Origin: Aliagarivorans taiwanensis DSM 22990
Lineage (GTDB): Bacteria > Pseudomonadota > Gammaproteobacteria > Enterobacterales > Celerinatantimonadaceae
Assembly: GCF_000429505.1 (NCBI RefSeq)
Contig: NZ_AUBZ01000020.1
Span: 1 to 64,000, forward strand
Length of the DNA stretch: 64,000 nt
Direction of reading: 5' to 3'
Positions 28,165 to 37,315 of the stretch are shown here, one piece after another; the first letter of the stretch is position 1, and every line of letters starts with the position of its first letter. Made by a program: the position numbers and the translations under genes. The notes under the pieces were generated by a model that did no database searches, was not told the DNA's origin, and saw only the letters and a list, made by a program, of their open reading frames with translations.

Positions 28165-28749
28165 ATGGCGATTACCCAAAACACCGTTGTTACCATGAAC
28201 TACACCGTTAAAGCAAACGGTGAGCAGCTAGACACCACTGCCGGCAAAGCCCCGTTGGCGGTACTTATTGGCCATATGCAGTTGGTTCCAGGCCTGGAAG
28301 CTGCGCTTATTGGCAAGCAAGCCGGTGACGCCTTCGCGCTGGAGTTAGAACCGGCCGATGCCTACGGTGAGCGCAACGACAACCTGGTACAAGCGGTACC
28401 GCTGTCGATGTTTGGCGAGATAGAAGTGGAAGCGGGCATGCAGTTCCGTGCAACCACCGAAGAAGGCGAGCAGTCGGTGATGGTGATTGCCGTTGAAGGC
28501 GACGATGTAATTGTTGATGGCAACCACCCTTTGGCTGGCGTGGGCCTGGCATTTGACGTTGAAATCGTCGAAACCCGCGAAGCGACTGAAGAAGAGATCG
28601 CTCACGGCCACGCCCATCAGCCTAGCAGCAGTTGCTGTGGCGGTAACGGCGGCTGTGGTAGCCACGATAAGGGCGATGACCACGAGTGTTGTGGTGGCAA
28701 AGGCCATGAAGACGACGATCATGAATGTTGTGGTGGCAAGGGCCACTAG
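28165..28749 (+). CDS. slyD: FKBP-type peptidyl-prolyl isomerase SlyD
   Basis: A 194-residue SlyD: a prolyl isomerase and chaperone that also delivers nickel in hydrogenase maturation. The FKBP domain carries the IF (chaperone) insert, with ALELEPADAYGERNDNLVQAVP typical of its flap. The tail from about residue 148 is rich in His, Cys, Gly and Asp, with CCGGNGGCGSHDKG followed by two copies of DDHECCGGKGH. This metal-binding tail is of ordinary length for SlyD, but the tandem duplication is neat. AGGAAAG precedes the ATG. It appears monocistronic. Confidence 0.93.
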   Translation: MAITQNTVVTMNYTVKANGEQLDTTAGKAPLAVLIGHMQLVPGLEAALIGKQAGDAFALELEPADAYGERNDNLVQAVPLSMFGEIEVEAGMQFRATTEEGEQSVMVIAVEGDDVIVDGNHPLAGVGLAFDVEIVETREATEEEIAHGHAHQPSSSCCGGNGGCGSHDKGDDHECCGGKGHEDDDHECCGGKGH

Positions 28750-28765
28750 GCCATTCTTGCTGCAG

Positions 28766-30304
28766 CTATAACTGGTCTTCAATGGGTAGCCATGATGCTA
28801 CCCATACTTGGAAACGCCTCCACCAAGAGGCGTTTGGTTCTGAGCGGTATTGCCGTACTTCACCGTTACCCTGATACTCCCGCCATCTTACACGCTTACC
28901 CTCCAGCTCAACAAAGTACACATCTTGCTTCAAGTCGCTGAATGCCCCTTGGTAGACAAAGCTGGCCAGCTCTGGACAATCAAACAGCAGGCCCATCTCA
29001 CTGTTGATATTGATGGAGCGCGGATCCCAGTTAAAGCTACCGATAAACACCTGTGTTTGATCAAATACGAACACCTTGCTGTGCAGGCTTGAGCGCTGAG
29101 CTTGATTACCGAAGAACTTCACCCGTTTATCTTGAGGTGCATCCGCTTTTAGCTCAAACAGATTAACCCCAGCTTCCAGCAACTGCTTTCGGTAGCGCTG
29201 ATAGCCAGAGTGCACGGCGACTACATCGGTGGAGGCCAGTGAGTTGGTAAGAATCGAGATTTCGATACCTTTCTCGGCGAGGTCCGCCAGCCCTTCAGCG
29301 CCATGCTTACGCGGAACAAAGTAGGGCGACGCTACCACAATGCTTTCGGCTGAGCGCACCATGCTCAGCCCCAGCTTGGTTGCAACCTGTGAGCCCACCA
29401 ATACCCCGGGCGTATCACTCAACAAGGTGGCCTCGCAGCCAAATAGCGTTAGCTCGCTACCTTGCTGAGAAAAATAGTCTTCAAAGCGTTGGGTTGCCTG
29501 TAGGTAAGGGCGCAATGATTGCGCATAGAGCTGTTGCTCAAGCTCGAGTAAGACCTTGTGGGTATCCGCAGGCGGGTTCGCCAAGGCTTCGATGGGGTAG
29601 GCGATGTGGTGATTCCAATACTCGTCAAAACTTTGCTGAATGTCGGCCACCACCGGACCGAAGACGATAGCATCGAGGTCACTGAACTCCATATCATGGC
29701 GAGCACTGAAGTACTCATCGCCAATGTTTCGCCCGCCGACTATCGAAAAAGCGCCGTCGACAGTGAGTGATTTATTGTGCATACGATGGTTTAAGCGCGA
29801 GAAGCTATGCACAAACTGGCTGCCACGATAGCGGCGGTCGTAGAAGGGGTTGTAAACCCGTACAGATAAATTGGGGTGAGCGGCGAGGGTGTTCAGCAGT
29901 TGGTCAAACCCGGAAGTACTGATGTCGTCTACCAGCAAGCGCACCCGCACGCCGCGCTCAGCCGCTCGGAGTAGGGCAACGAGAAATAGTTTGCCGGTAA
30001 GGTCGTTGTTGAGTCGGTAATACTGGGCATCTACGCTGACTTCGGCGTGCTCAATCAACTCCCAACGTGCAGCAAAGGCGCTAATACCGCTACTTAACAG
30101 GGTGACGCCGTTGCTGCCAGTGAGAAGCATGGCATGCTCGGATGCGGCCTCTGCCAGTGTACTGGCCGGGTCGAGTAATATCGCCTCGCTGGGGTGTTTA
30201 AGTGCGTCAATATGGCTTTGCTCTGGGCGCTGGGCGCAAGAAAACAGCTGGAAGCTGACGGCCAGTGTGAGCATGCAAGCAAAGATACGGCGTACTAACG
30301 ACAA
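28766..30304 (-). CDS. Phospholipase D family lipoprotein (ClsC/YmdC-like)
   Basis: A 512-residue protein of the cardiolipin synthase / phospholipase D superfamily. Two HKD motifs are present: HNKSLTVDG at about residues 179-187 and HSKVFVFDQ at about 392-400, each with a following GGRN or GSFNWDPRS segment. The N terminus has a hydrophobic signal ending in FSCAQ, so it is a probable lipoprotein. It resembles E. coli ClsC (YmdC), which makes cardiolipin from phosphatidylglycerol and phosphatidylethanolamine, but ClsC acts with YmdB, which is not seen here. The start is TTG at 30304 with AGGAA upstream. It is convergent with slyD. Confidence 0.85.
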   Translation of the reverse strand: MSLVRRIFACMLTLAVSFQLFSCAQRPEQSHIDALKHPSEAILLDPASTLAEAASEHAMLLTGSNGVTLLSSGISAFAARWELIEHAEVSVDAQYYRLNNDLTGKLFLVALLRAAERGVRVRLLVDDISTSGFDQLLNTLAAHPNLSVRVYNPFYDRRYRGSQFVHSFSRLNHRMHNKSLTVDGAFSIVGGRNIGDEYFSARHDMEFSDLDAIVFGPVVADIQQSFDEYWNHHIAYPIEALANPPADTHKVLLELEQQLYAQSLRPYLQATQRFEDYFSQQGSELTLFGCEATLLSDTPGVLVGSQVATKLGLSMVRSAESIVVASPYFVPRKHGAEGLADLAEKGIEISILTNSLASTDVVAVHSGYQRYRKQLLEAGVNLFELKADAPQDKRVKFFGNQAQRSSLHSKVFVFDQTQVFIGSFNWDPRSININSEMGLLFDCPELASFVYQGAFSDLKQDVYFVELEGKRVRWREYQGNGEVRQYRSEPNASWWRRFQVWVASWLPIEDQL

Positions 30305-30431
30305 ATGTGTTCCTGATTACCTAGTCATCTGATTGTTTATTATACCCTTTTTCTTATGTGCTTAACTTAGGCTATCGTCAAAGTTTAATTTGGTTATAAT
30401 TGCGCCCCCGAGCGTCAAAGAGCCCCAATCC

Positions 30432-32570
30432 ATGCAAACAGCCAGTGTCCTATTTCAGCCGCAAACCTGCGCCAACCGAATCGCTAAACCTGCGCCTTTC
30501 TTGCCGATGTCGCGCAAGGAGATGAAACAGTTAGGCTGGGATCAATGCGACATTATCATCGTTACCGGTGATGCATACGTCGACCACCCAAGCTTCGGTA
30601 TGGCAGTGATCGGGCGTATGTTGGAGGCCAAAGGCTACCGCGTGGGTATCATTGCCCAACCCGACTGGAACAGCAAAGACGCGTTTATGGCTCTGGGCAA
30701 GCCGCGGCTATTCTTCGGCGTCACCGCCGGCAATATGGACTCGATGATCAACCGCTATACTGCCGAGCGTAAGCTGCGTCACGACGACGCTTACACACCC
30801 AACAACGTGGGCGGTAAGCGCCCGGATCGCGCCACCTTGGTGTATAGCCAGCGCTGTAAAGAGGCTTACAAAGACGTTCCTGTGATCCTTGGCGGTATCG
30901 AGGCTAGCCTGCGCCGTATCGCCCACTACGATTACTGGTCTGACAAAGTACGCCGTTCAGTGTTGTTTGACGCCAAGGCAGACCTGCTGATCTTCGGTAA
31001 TGCTGAGCGCCCATTGGTCGAGGTAGCCCATCGCTTGAATGAAGGGCAGAGCGTAGAACAGTTAGCGGAAGTACGTGGCACTGCGCATATCCGCAAGCAA
31101 GCTATCCCCGGTTGGTCGGGTATCGATTCGACCCATTTGGATAAGCCGGGCAAAATTGAGCCGATCCTCAGTCCCTATGCCGAGCAAGAGGAAAGCTGCA
31201 GCAAAGATAGCGATGTACAACAGGTTGAGCCGGCTATAGCCGAGGCTGCCAAGCCCATCGTACTGCAACGTGACAACAAAAAGCCTTGGGAAGAGGTATA
31301 TATCAGCTTACCCGCCTTCGAACAGGTTAAGGTTAATCAGGTACTCTATGCCCATGCGTCCCGGGTGTTCCATTTGGAGACCAACCCCGGTTGTGCGCGA
31401 GCCATTGTGCAGCGCCATGGCGATCGCTTACTGTGGATTAATCCGCCCGCTTTGCCACTTAGCACTGAAGATATGGACGGGGTATTTGGACTGCCTTACC
31501 AGCGCAAGCCGCACCCTAGCTATGGTAAAGCCAAGATCCCTGCCTATGAGATGATCAAGTTCTCCATCAACATTATGCGTGGCTGTTATGGCGGTTGTAC
31601 CTTCTGTTCGATTACCGAACACGAAGGGCGGATTATCCAAAGTCGTTCCGAAGATTCGATCATCAACGAGATTGAGCAGATCCGCGATCAGGTACCCGGT
31701 TTTACCGGTGTTATCTCAGACCTTGGTGGCCCAACCGCCAACATGTATCGCCTCAACTGCAAGAGCCCGAAGGCCGAGAAAACTTGTCGTAGATTGTCGT
31801 GCGTCTATCCAAGCATCTGTAAGCATATGGACACCGACCATACGCCGACCATCGACTTGTATCGCCGTGCCCGCAAGGTTAAAGGGGTTAAGAAGATCCT
31901 GATTGCGTCTGGGGTGCGTTACGACTTAGCAATTGAAGACCCGCGCTACGTGAAAGAGTTGGCGCTGCACCATGTAGGCGGCTATTTGAAGATTGCACCG
32001 GAACACACCGAAGACGGTCCTCTGTCCAAGATGATGAAGCCGGGCATGGGCACTTACCATCGCTTCAAGGAACTGTTTGATAAGTACTCGGCCGAGGCTG
32101 GCAAGAAGCAGTATCTTATCCCGTATTTTATCTCTGCCCATCCGGGTACCCGTGATGAGGATATGGTGGCGTTGGCGCTGTGGCTTAAGCAAAACAAGTT
32201 CCGCTTGGATCAGGTTCAGAACTTCTATCCGTCGCCGCTGGCCAATGCTACGACGATGTACCACACCCTGATGAATCCGCTGCACAAGATTGCCCATGAC
32301 GCTGAGAAGGTGTCGGTGGCTAAGAAAGGGCGCCAGCGCCGCCTGCACAAGGCTTTGCTGCGTTACCATGACCAAGACAACTGGCCTATTATTCGCGAGG
32401 GTCTGAAGAACATGGGCTTGGCCAAGCTAATCGGTAATGGCCAGCACCAACTGGTACCGGCTGATAACCGCCGCGGTAGCCCCGGAACGCGCCGAGGTAA
32501 ACCGATGCGCAACCAGGGTGTGCAACGGGCAGCAACGCGCTTTACCAAAAAGCAGTTCGCAAAGAACTAA
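30432..32570 (+). CDS. ygiQ: YgiQ family radical SAM protein
   Basis: A 712-residue protein with the N-terminal YgiQ domain ([33 protein letters not shown]) and a radical SAM core. The 4Fe-4S cysteines lie in CYGGCTFCS (CxxxCxxC), and the conserved [15 protein letters not shown] segment follows. A basic C-terminal tail ends the protein. The reaction of YgiQ is not known. Start ATG 30432 fits homologues; the frame is open from 30390. The stop codon shares bases with the stop of the convergent diguanylate cyclase gene (CTAA, 32567-32570), so no space is left for a terminator between them. Confidence 0.93.
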   Translation: MQTASVLFQPQTCANRIAKPAPFLPMSRKEMKQLGWDQCDIIIVTGDAYVDHPSFGMAVIGRMLEAKGYRVGIIAQPDWNSKDAFMALGKPRLFFGVTAGNMDSMINRYTAERKLRHDDAYTPNNVGGKRPDRATLVYSQRCKEAYKDVPVILGGIEASLRRIAHYDYWSDKVRRSVLFDAKADLLIFGNAERPLVEVAHRLNEGQSVEQLAEVRGTAHIRKQAIPGWSGIDSTHLDKPGKIEPILSPYAEQEESCSKDSDVQQVEPAIAEAAKPIVLQRDNKKPWEEVYISLPAFEQVKVNQVLYAHASRVFHLETNPGCARAIVQRHGDRLLWINPPALPLSTEDMDGVFGLPYQRKPHPSYGKAKIPAYEMIKFSINIMRGCYGGCTFCSITEHEGRIIQSRSEDSIINEIEQIRDQVPGFTGVISDLGGPTANMYRLNCKSPKAEKTCRRLSCVYPSICKHMDTDHTPTIDLYRRARKVKGVKKILIASGVRYDLAIEDPRYVKELALHHVGGYLKIAPEHTEDGPLSKMMKPGMGTYHRFKELFDKYSAEAGKKQYLIPYFISAHPGTRDEDMVALALWLKQNKFRLDQVQNFYPSPLANATTMYHTLMNPLHKIAHDAEKVSVAKKGRQRRLHKALLRYHDQDNWPIIREGLKNMGLAKLIGNGQHQLVPADNRRGSPGTRRGKPMRNQGVQRAATRFTKKQFAKN

Positions 32571-33499
32571 GCGTCGAAACAAACTGCGCGGTCACGGCCT
32601 TGCTCTTTCGCTTGGTAAAGGGATTTATCGGCCTGTTTGAGCAAGGCTTCATAGCTCTCGGCGGGCTGGTTGTGCGAACAGGCAACACCGATACTGATGC
32701 TGACGATGCCGTTAGGCGAAGTGGGGTGAGGGATTGCGGCGTTGCGGATCTTGTTCAGTAGCATATCAGCGATGTGCATCCCGCCGCCTAAGTCTGTTTC
32801 CCCTAATACTACGCAGAACTCCTCACCGCCATAGCGCGCTAGCAGGTCATATGGGCGTTGCACGACCTCAGACATCAGTTGTGCCACCTGAATCAAACAC
32901 TCGTCGCCTTTGAGGTGACCAAGCTGATCGTTAAAGGGCTTGAACCAGTCGATATCGCACATCATCACAGTTAGCGGCGATTGGGTGCGTTGAGCACGTT
33001 TAAACGAGGTATCCAGTATCTGCTCCAGGTGGCGACGGTTGGCGATGCCGGTGAGGCCATCACGAATCGCTTGCTCTGAGAGCTTTTGGTTAGCTTCTTC
33101 GAGATGCTGCTGGGTTTGGATCAAGGTCTGTCGCATATCCGCGATGCGCTGCATGGCTTGCAGCTTTGCGGTAAGCACCAAACGGTTTACCGGCTTGGTG
33201 AGGTAGTCATCGCCACCAGCATCAATACCGGTTTTGATATCCTCAGCGGTATTCTTACCACTAAGAAAGATGACCGGGGTCCAATGCCTTTCCACTTCGC
33301 GGATCTTCTGCACCACCTGATAGCCATCGATACCGGGTAGCATCACATCGAGCAGTACCAGGTCGGGTTGAGCTTCCACGAACGCCGTTACCGCTTGTTC
33401 GCCGGTTTCGACCATCACGACTTCATGGTTCATCGCGGTGAGGTAGCGATTTAATACCAATCGTTCAGTAAGGGTGTCATCGACCAAAAGAATCTTCAT
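32567..33499 (-). CDS. Response regulator diguanylate cyclase (REC-GGDEF)
   Basis: A 310-residue protein with an N-terminal receiver domain (VDDTLTERL, phospho-acceptor Asp in [13 protein letters not shown], and Lys in YLTKPVNR), a coiled linker at about 120-145 and a C-terminal GGDEF domain. The active site is GGEEF, which is catalytically competent, and RPYD lies five residues upstream, which is an intact inhibitory I-site. It should make cyclic di-GMP upon phosphorylation and be product-inhibited. It is the last gene of the narQ-narP-(small membrane protein) operon: its start lies eight bases after the preceding stop, and its GGAG overlaps the end of that gene. A nitrate cue for c-di-GMP is an inference from this linkage. 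Confidence 0.92.
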   Translation of the reverse strand: MKILLVDDTLTERLVLNRYLTAMNHEVVMVETGEQAVTAFVEAQPDLVLLDVMLPGIDGYQVVQKIREVERHWTPVIFLSGKNTAEDIKTGIDAGGDDYLTKPVNRLVLTAKLQAMQRIADMRQTLIQTQQHLEEANQKLSEQAIRDGLTGIANRRHLEQILDTSFKRAQRTQSPLTVMMCDIDWFKPFNDQLGHLKGDECLIQVAQLMSEVVQRPYDLLARYGGEEFCVVLGETDLGGGMHIADMLLNKIRNAAIPHPTSPNGIVSISIGVACSHNQPAESYEALLKQADKSLYQAKEQGRDRAVCFDA

Positions 33500-33507
33500 G
33501 GCGCTCC

Positions 33508-33747
33508 TCAGGCTGCGAACATCAGATGGTTAACAAAACGCAGCACCACTGTAACGATAAGCAGTGCAACACCAATGCGCAGCTTTGCAAACTCGTTGGG
33601 CTGGATATCATCGACGCGATTAAACACGATTTTAACCGGCGCGAGCCAATCGGATTTGCGTTTCCCGTAAAGCCAAATGGCAACTATCACAAACGCCAAA
33701 CCTACGATTAACGTGGCTGATTCTGCCAGTCCAAGTACTTGTCCCAC
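33508..33747 (-). CDS. Small two-helix membrane protein
   Basis: A 79-residue protein that I do not recognise by family. Hydrophobic helices lie at about 10-26 and 58-77, separated by a charged loop of about 30 residues with a KRKSDW and a DDIQPNEFAKLR segment, so both ends and the loop have definite sides in the membrane. It starts with GTG at 33747, with AGGAG nine bases before, twelve bases after narP. Its stop overlaps the ribosome binding site of the REC-GGDEF gene (TGAGGAG), so the two are translationally coupled. Confidence 0.75.
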   Translation of the reverse strand: MGQVLGLAESATLIVGLAFVIVAIWLYGKRKSDWLAPVKIVFNRVDDIQPNEFAKLRIGVALLIVTVVLRFVNHLMFAA

Positions 33748-33759
33748 CGTTGTCCGCTC

Positions 33760-34394
33760 CTAGCTGCTATGTTCCAGATACATCACCGTCAATTCGACCC
33801 GCGATTTCGCCTGCATCTTCTTGAGCAGGCTTTTAACGTGGACCTTGACTGTTCCCTCGGTGATATTCAAGCGGTTAGCCACCTCTCGGTTACTGGAGCC
33901 TTTGGCAATTTCTGCAAGGGTTTGACGTTCGCGCTTGGTCAATGCGGCTAATTTGCTGTCAAACTCATCGTTTTCATTGAGGCACTGCAGAAAGGGACGC
34001 AGCGATTCACTCATCACCTGTTCGCCATTGGCCGCTTTACGCAGCTGGATATGCAGTTGTTCGGGCTCCATATCTTTTAGCAGATAGCCATCGGCACCGG
34101 CATTGATCAGCCTGATCACGTCTTGCTTAGCGTCGGAGACGGTCAAGATGATGTGGTCGAGGTGATTTGGTTCTCGCGCAGTAGCTTGAGGGTGTCCAGG
34201 CCTGATAAGCCCTTCATATTCAAGTCGAGCAGCACGATATCTGGCTCGAGCTCACTGCATACTTCAAGGCCTTGCGCGCCGTTATTGGCTTCGCCTACGA
34301 CCTTGAATTGAGGATCAACACTGAGGTATTGAATGATGCCTTTGCGCATCAGTGGATGATCATCAATGACCACTATATTCAATGGATGACTCAT
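33760..34394 (-). pseudogene. narP: Nitrate/nitrite response regulator NarP, frameshifted
   Basis: Two abutting frames together make one NarP. The first (34394-34143) is the receiver, with VVIDDHPLMRKG and LLDLNMKGLSGLDTL, and ends TSS at a TGA. The second (34146-33760) picks up at LTVSDAKQDV with INAGADGYLLKDMEPEQ and the LuxR-type helix-turn-helix LTKRERQTLAEIAKG ... ITEGTVKVHVKSLLKKM. Alignment by eye to E. coli NarP (IIILTVSDA) is restored by adding one base near 34149-34152, inside ACATCATCTTGA. The receiver piece lacks its last strands. The downstream piece could be initiated at TTG overlapping the stop (TTGA), giving a free DNA-binding fragment. No slippery heptamer for programmed frameshifting is seen. 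It overlaps narQ by 32 bases. Confidence 0.85.
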
Positions 34395-36096
34395 TAACTT
34401 TCCCTGTTGTAGCTTGTTCGCGCGGTAGTTCGAGGGTTACGATGACGCCGCCACTGGGGCTGCTGCCGAACTCTAGTTGCCCTCCAAGGCGTTCTGCGCG
34501 TTCCTGCATAATCTGCAGCCCGTAGTGTTCGGACTGCTGTTGAAGTTTTTGGCCAGACTGGCCGTTGTCGCTAACTCTTACCAACAACTTAGTCGGATAA
34601 TCGACACAACTCAATTCGATGCTATCACAGTTTGCGTGTTTGATTGCATTAACAATAGCTTCTCTACATATCTGAATAATATGGACTTGTTGGTGGGCTG
34701 GTACGAGGTCATTGCCCAACTTTGAGTTGATCTTAATCGTCACTTCGGTTTGCTGACCCATCTCCTTGACCAAGGCTGATAGCGAGTCAGCCAAGCTGGC
34801 ATCTTTGATGGTTAAACGGAAGGTATTTAGTAGCTCGCGTAGCTGCACGTAAGCGTCGTTAATCACTTGGTGGATTTCATCGGCGTAGCCTGCTGGTGGG
34901 TTGACCTCCGCGATAGCTGGGTCGCTAAGGCTACGTTGCAAGAGACTGGTTTGAATCTTCAAGTAGGAGAGGGTTTGCGCGAGCGAGTCGTGCAGCTCTC
35001 GGGCGATAATGGCACGCTCTTCCATTAGCAGCAGTTTTTGACGTTGCAACAAGCCCTGCTCATAGCGAACTACCTTGGAGATGATTCGCTGATAGCTGGC
35101 AACAATGTCCTCACGCCCGACCGGCACGCTTTGTAAGCGCAGTTGTCCAAATGCTTGGTCGTTGTTGGTGAGGGTTTGCTGGTAGTTGTAGGTTTGGGAC
35201 TCATCACCCAGGTTTACCGTGATGCCAAGGGTATCGATGGTTAACGAGGCGTGGCTAATGCCCAGGTTTTCAGACAGCAAGCCCAAACTGTGCTGCAGCA
35301 GTTTTTCGTCGAGCTGGTTGTTGAATAGCAGTTGCTCTTGTTGGTAGAGAAAGCTCAAGTCGGCATTCGCTTGTGAAAGTGCGCGGGTTTTCGCTTCAAC
35401 CTGCCGCTCTAAGCTTTGGTAGGAAACATCGAGTTGCTTGGCCATATCCACCAGCGCCGCCGATAAGCGCTCCAACTCGGCGCTACCTTTTCCTGAGGGA
35501 GCGGCTATCTGAAAGTTACCTTCTTGTATTTGCTGGGCAGAACTCTCCAATTGATACAGAGGCAGAACAACCCGGAAACGCAAATAGGCAAGGGTGAGTA
35601 AGGCCATCAGCGAGCTGGTGATGAGCCCTGCAAGTTGCCACTGGCTTAGTCGTTGAACCTTGAGCTCGGAGTAGTATTCGGTGCGATTTACAAAGTGATC
35701 AATGCGGTTTACAAAACGGGCCACATGCTGGGGATAGTAAGGGTCGTCCGTCTCGATGTAGGGTTTCATTTGGCGCCAGTTGTCGAGAACTCCAGCAAAC
35801 AGCTGTTCAAGTTCATCATTTTGCTTAGTGACGAATACCAGCGCGGGACTGGCTAACGAGCGTTCGAACTCGCCAAGTTTTGCAAAACGTTCTTGGTTGT
35901 CGGTCACTTGCAAATAAGCGAGCCGATAGCTTTGCATGCGCAATGAACCGGCGATGTTGATCGCTTCGGCGTCATTGAGGCTATTGCGTAGGCTGGTTAA
36001 CGAGACCAAGGAAACCACAACAAATATGAGGATCATCGTGCTAAGTAGCGTAATGACCATGGTTCCCAAGGAGCGGCGACTACTGAATCCTTTCAC
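34363..36096 (-). CDS. narQ: Nitrate/nitrite sensor histidine kinase NarQ
   Basis: A 577-residue inner-membrane sensor kinase. The first helix (about 12-33) is followed by the periplasmic nitrate-binding domain with the P-box pattern AGSLRMQSYRLAYL, a second helix near 150-168, a HAMP linker, a long signalling coil with a GAF-like central part, and the HisKA_3 dimerisation segment ARELHDSLAQTLSYLKIQ carrying the phosphorylated His. The ATPase domain shows the N-box EAIVNAIKHA and a final GGVIVTLELP. GTG at 36096 with GGAG is preferred over TTG at 36147, since it begins right before the first helix. It heads the narQ-narP operon; its partner regulator is frameshifted. Confidence 0.92.
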   Translation of the reverse strand: MKGFSSRRSLGTMVITLLSTMILIFVVVSLVSLTSLRNSLNDAEAINIAGSLRMQSYRLAYLQVTDNQERFAKLGEFERSLASPALVFVTKQNDELEQLFAGVLDNWRQMKPYIETDDPYYPQHVARFVNRIDHFVNRTEYYSELKVQRLSQWQLAGLITSSLMALLTLAYLRFRVVLPLYQLESSAQQIQEGNFQIAAPSGKGSAELERLSAALVDMAKQLDVSYQSLERQVEAKTRALSQANADLSFLYQQEQLLFNNQLDEKLLQHSLGLLSENLGISHASLTIDTLGITVNLGDESQTYNYQQTLTNNDQAFGQLRLQSVPVGREDIVASYQRIISKVVRYEQGLLQRQKLLLMEERAIIARELHDSLAQTLSYLKIQTSLLQRSLSDPAIAEVNPPAGYADEIHQVINDAYVQLRELLNTFRLTIKDASLADSLSALVKEMGQQTEVTIKINSKLGNDLVPAHQQVHIIQICREAIVNAIKHANCDSIELSCVDYPTKLLVRVSDNGQSGQKLQQQSEHYGLQIMQERAERLGGQLEFGSSPSGGVIVTLELPREQATTGKVNESSIEYSGH

Positions 36097-36195
36097 TCTT
36101 GACTCCAGAATGGGGCTAAAAACGTAACTACTCCTTAAGTGTAACAATGAATGCAGGTACTTAACAAAGTGCTAAAAAGCGTTTACGCTGAATAA

Positions 36196-36308
36196 AGAAA
36201 CCGAAGCCTCGACTGCCTAAGTCACCCGATATGGCAGCTTGGCCCTCAACAATGATTGAGCAGGGTTTGTAAGGAAACGAGCAGGCCTCCCGTATTGGAA
36301 AGGTGCAT
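36196..36308 (+). promoter_or_regulatory. Putative Moco RNA motif (riboswitch) in the moaA leader
   Basis: The moaA leader ends in a dense run of elements resembling the Moco RNA known before moaA in related bacteria: GAGCAGGCCTCCCGTATTGG directly before the AAAGG ribosome binding site. A CCGAAGCCTC segment at 36201-36210 can pair with it (CCGA with TTGG, GCCT with AGGC). Between them are hairpins: CTGCC/GGCAG, TCAA/TTGA inside CCC...GGG near 36243-36264, and GTTT/AAAC closed by GTAAGG. The ribosome binding site lies at the base of the outer stem, so control of translation is likely. The assignment is from memory of the motif; a covariance search was not possible. Confidence 0.55.
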
Positions 36309-37283
36309 ATGCTACAAGATTCATTTTCCCGCAAGTTTTACTACTTGCGTTTGTCGATCACAGACGCCTGTAACTTCAGCTGTCAGTATTGTCTGCCCGA
36401 TGGCTATCAATGCCAAGAGCCCAAGAACTATCTTAGCGGTGAGGAGATCACTCGCGTGGTGCGCGGGTTTGCGAAAATGGGCACTAACAAAGTCCGCCTT
36501 ACCGGTGGTGAGCCTAGCCTGCGTAAAGACTTCGATGAGATCATCGCGCGGGTGGTTGATGTCGAGGGGGTTGAGAAGGTTGCGATGACCACCAACGGTT
36601 TTCGTTTAGCCCGCAAAGCGCAAGTGTGGCGGGACGCTGGGCTAACCAGCGTTAACGTTAGTGTCGATAGTCTCGACCCGCGCGAGTTTAATGCGATCAC
36701 CGGCACAAAAACCTACGCCAAGGTAATGGACGGTGTAGAAGCGGCGCTACAGGCGGGCTTTGAACGGGTTAAGGTGAATGCGGTGCTGCTTAAGGGCAGC
36801 GCTGAGCGTGAGTTTGGCCAGTATCTCGATTGGATTAAAAACCGGGCCTTAGATGTTCGCTTTATCGAGCTAATGGAGATGGGCCAGCACCCCGACTACT
36901 TCCGCCGCAACCATATCAGTGGACAACGTTTTAAGGCCTACTTAAAAAATCATGGCTGGCAGCGGGTGATTTCCTCCCATAATGCCGGGCCTGCTCAGAT
37001 ATTCGCACACCCTGACTACCAAGGCCGAGTAGGGTTAATCCTTCCCTATGAGCAGGATTTTTGTGCTAGCTGTAATCGCCTCAGGGTCTCATCAACCGGA
37101 AAGTTGCATCTGTGTCTTTTTGGAGAGCAAGGTTACTCGCTGCGCCATCTTTTAGAAGACGATCAACAGCAAGGCGAGTTGATGACATTCCTGGAAGCCT
37201 CGCTGAGGGAGAAAAAGGTCAGCCATTTTCTGCAAGAGGGGAACACGGGAGCTACCCCGCACTTGGCAAGTATCGGCGGATAA
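36309..37283 (+). CDS. moaA: GTP 3',8-cyclase MoaA
   Basis: A 324-residue radical SAM enzyme that starts molybdopterin synthesis by converting GTP to 3',8-cyclo-dihydro-GTP. The N-terminal cluster cysteines are in CNFSCQYC (residues 21, 25, 28), followed by LTGGEP for SAM. The C-terminal cluster is in CASCNRLRVSSTGKLHLCLF. The C terminus ends in Gly-Gly (ASIGG), needed for activity in the family. ATG at 36309 has GGAAAGG five bases upstream; the GTG two codons earlier would bury that site. It is the first gene of the nitrate/molybdopterin block and lies divergently from narQ. Confidence 0.96.
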   Translation: MLQDSFSRKFYYLRLSITDACNFSCQYCLPDGYQCQEPKNYLSGEEITRVVRGFAKMGTNKVRLTGGEPSLRKDFDEIIARVVDVEGVEKVAMTTNGFRLARKAQVWRDAGLTSVNVSVDSLDPREFNAITGTKTYAKVMDGVEAALQAGFERVKVNAVLLKGSAEREFGQYLDWIKNRALDVRFIELMEMGQHPDYFRRNHISGQRFKAYLKNHGWQRVISSHNAGPAQIFAHPDYQGRVGLILPYEQDFCASCNRLRVSSTGKLHLCLFGEQGYSLRHLLEDDQQQGELMTFLEASLREKKVSHFLQEGNTGATPHLASIGG

Positions 37284-37284
37284 C

Positions 37285-37298
37285 TTGCGTTAAATCAA
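37285..37298 (+). promoter_or_regulatory. FNR-like site upstream of napD
   Basis: TTGCGTTAAATCAA matches the FNR/Anr pattern TTGAT-N4-ATCAA with a perfect right half and three of five bases in the left half. It lies about 150 bases before the napD start. FNR activation of nap under oxygen limitation is known in E. coli; here it is only inferred. Confidence 0.4.
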
Positions 37299-37315
37299 TG
37301 TCGTTGGGCTAATTT

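Noticed and set aside
28345-28782. 145-codon frame antisense to slyD
   Set aside because: It is the mirror of the repetitive His/Cys-coding tail and has no ribosome binding site or homology.
34140-34160. Programmed frameshift in narP
   Set aside because: No slippery heptamer, no upstream Shine-Dalgarno-like stimulator and no obvious pseudoknot around ACATCATCTTGA.
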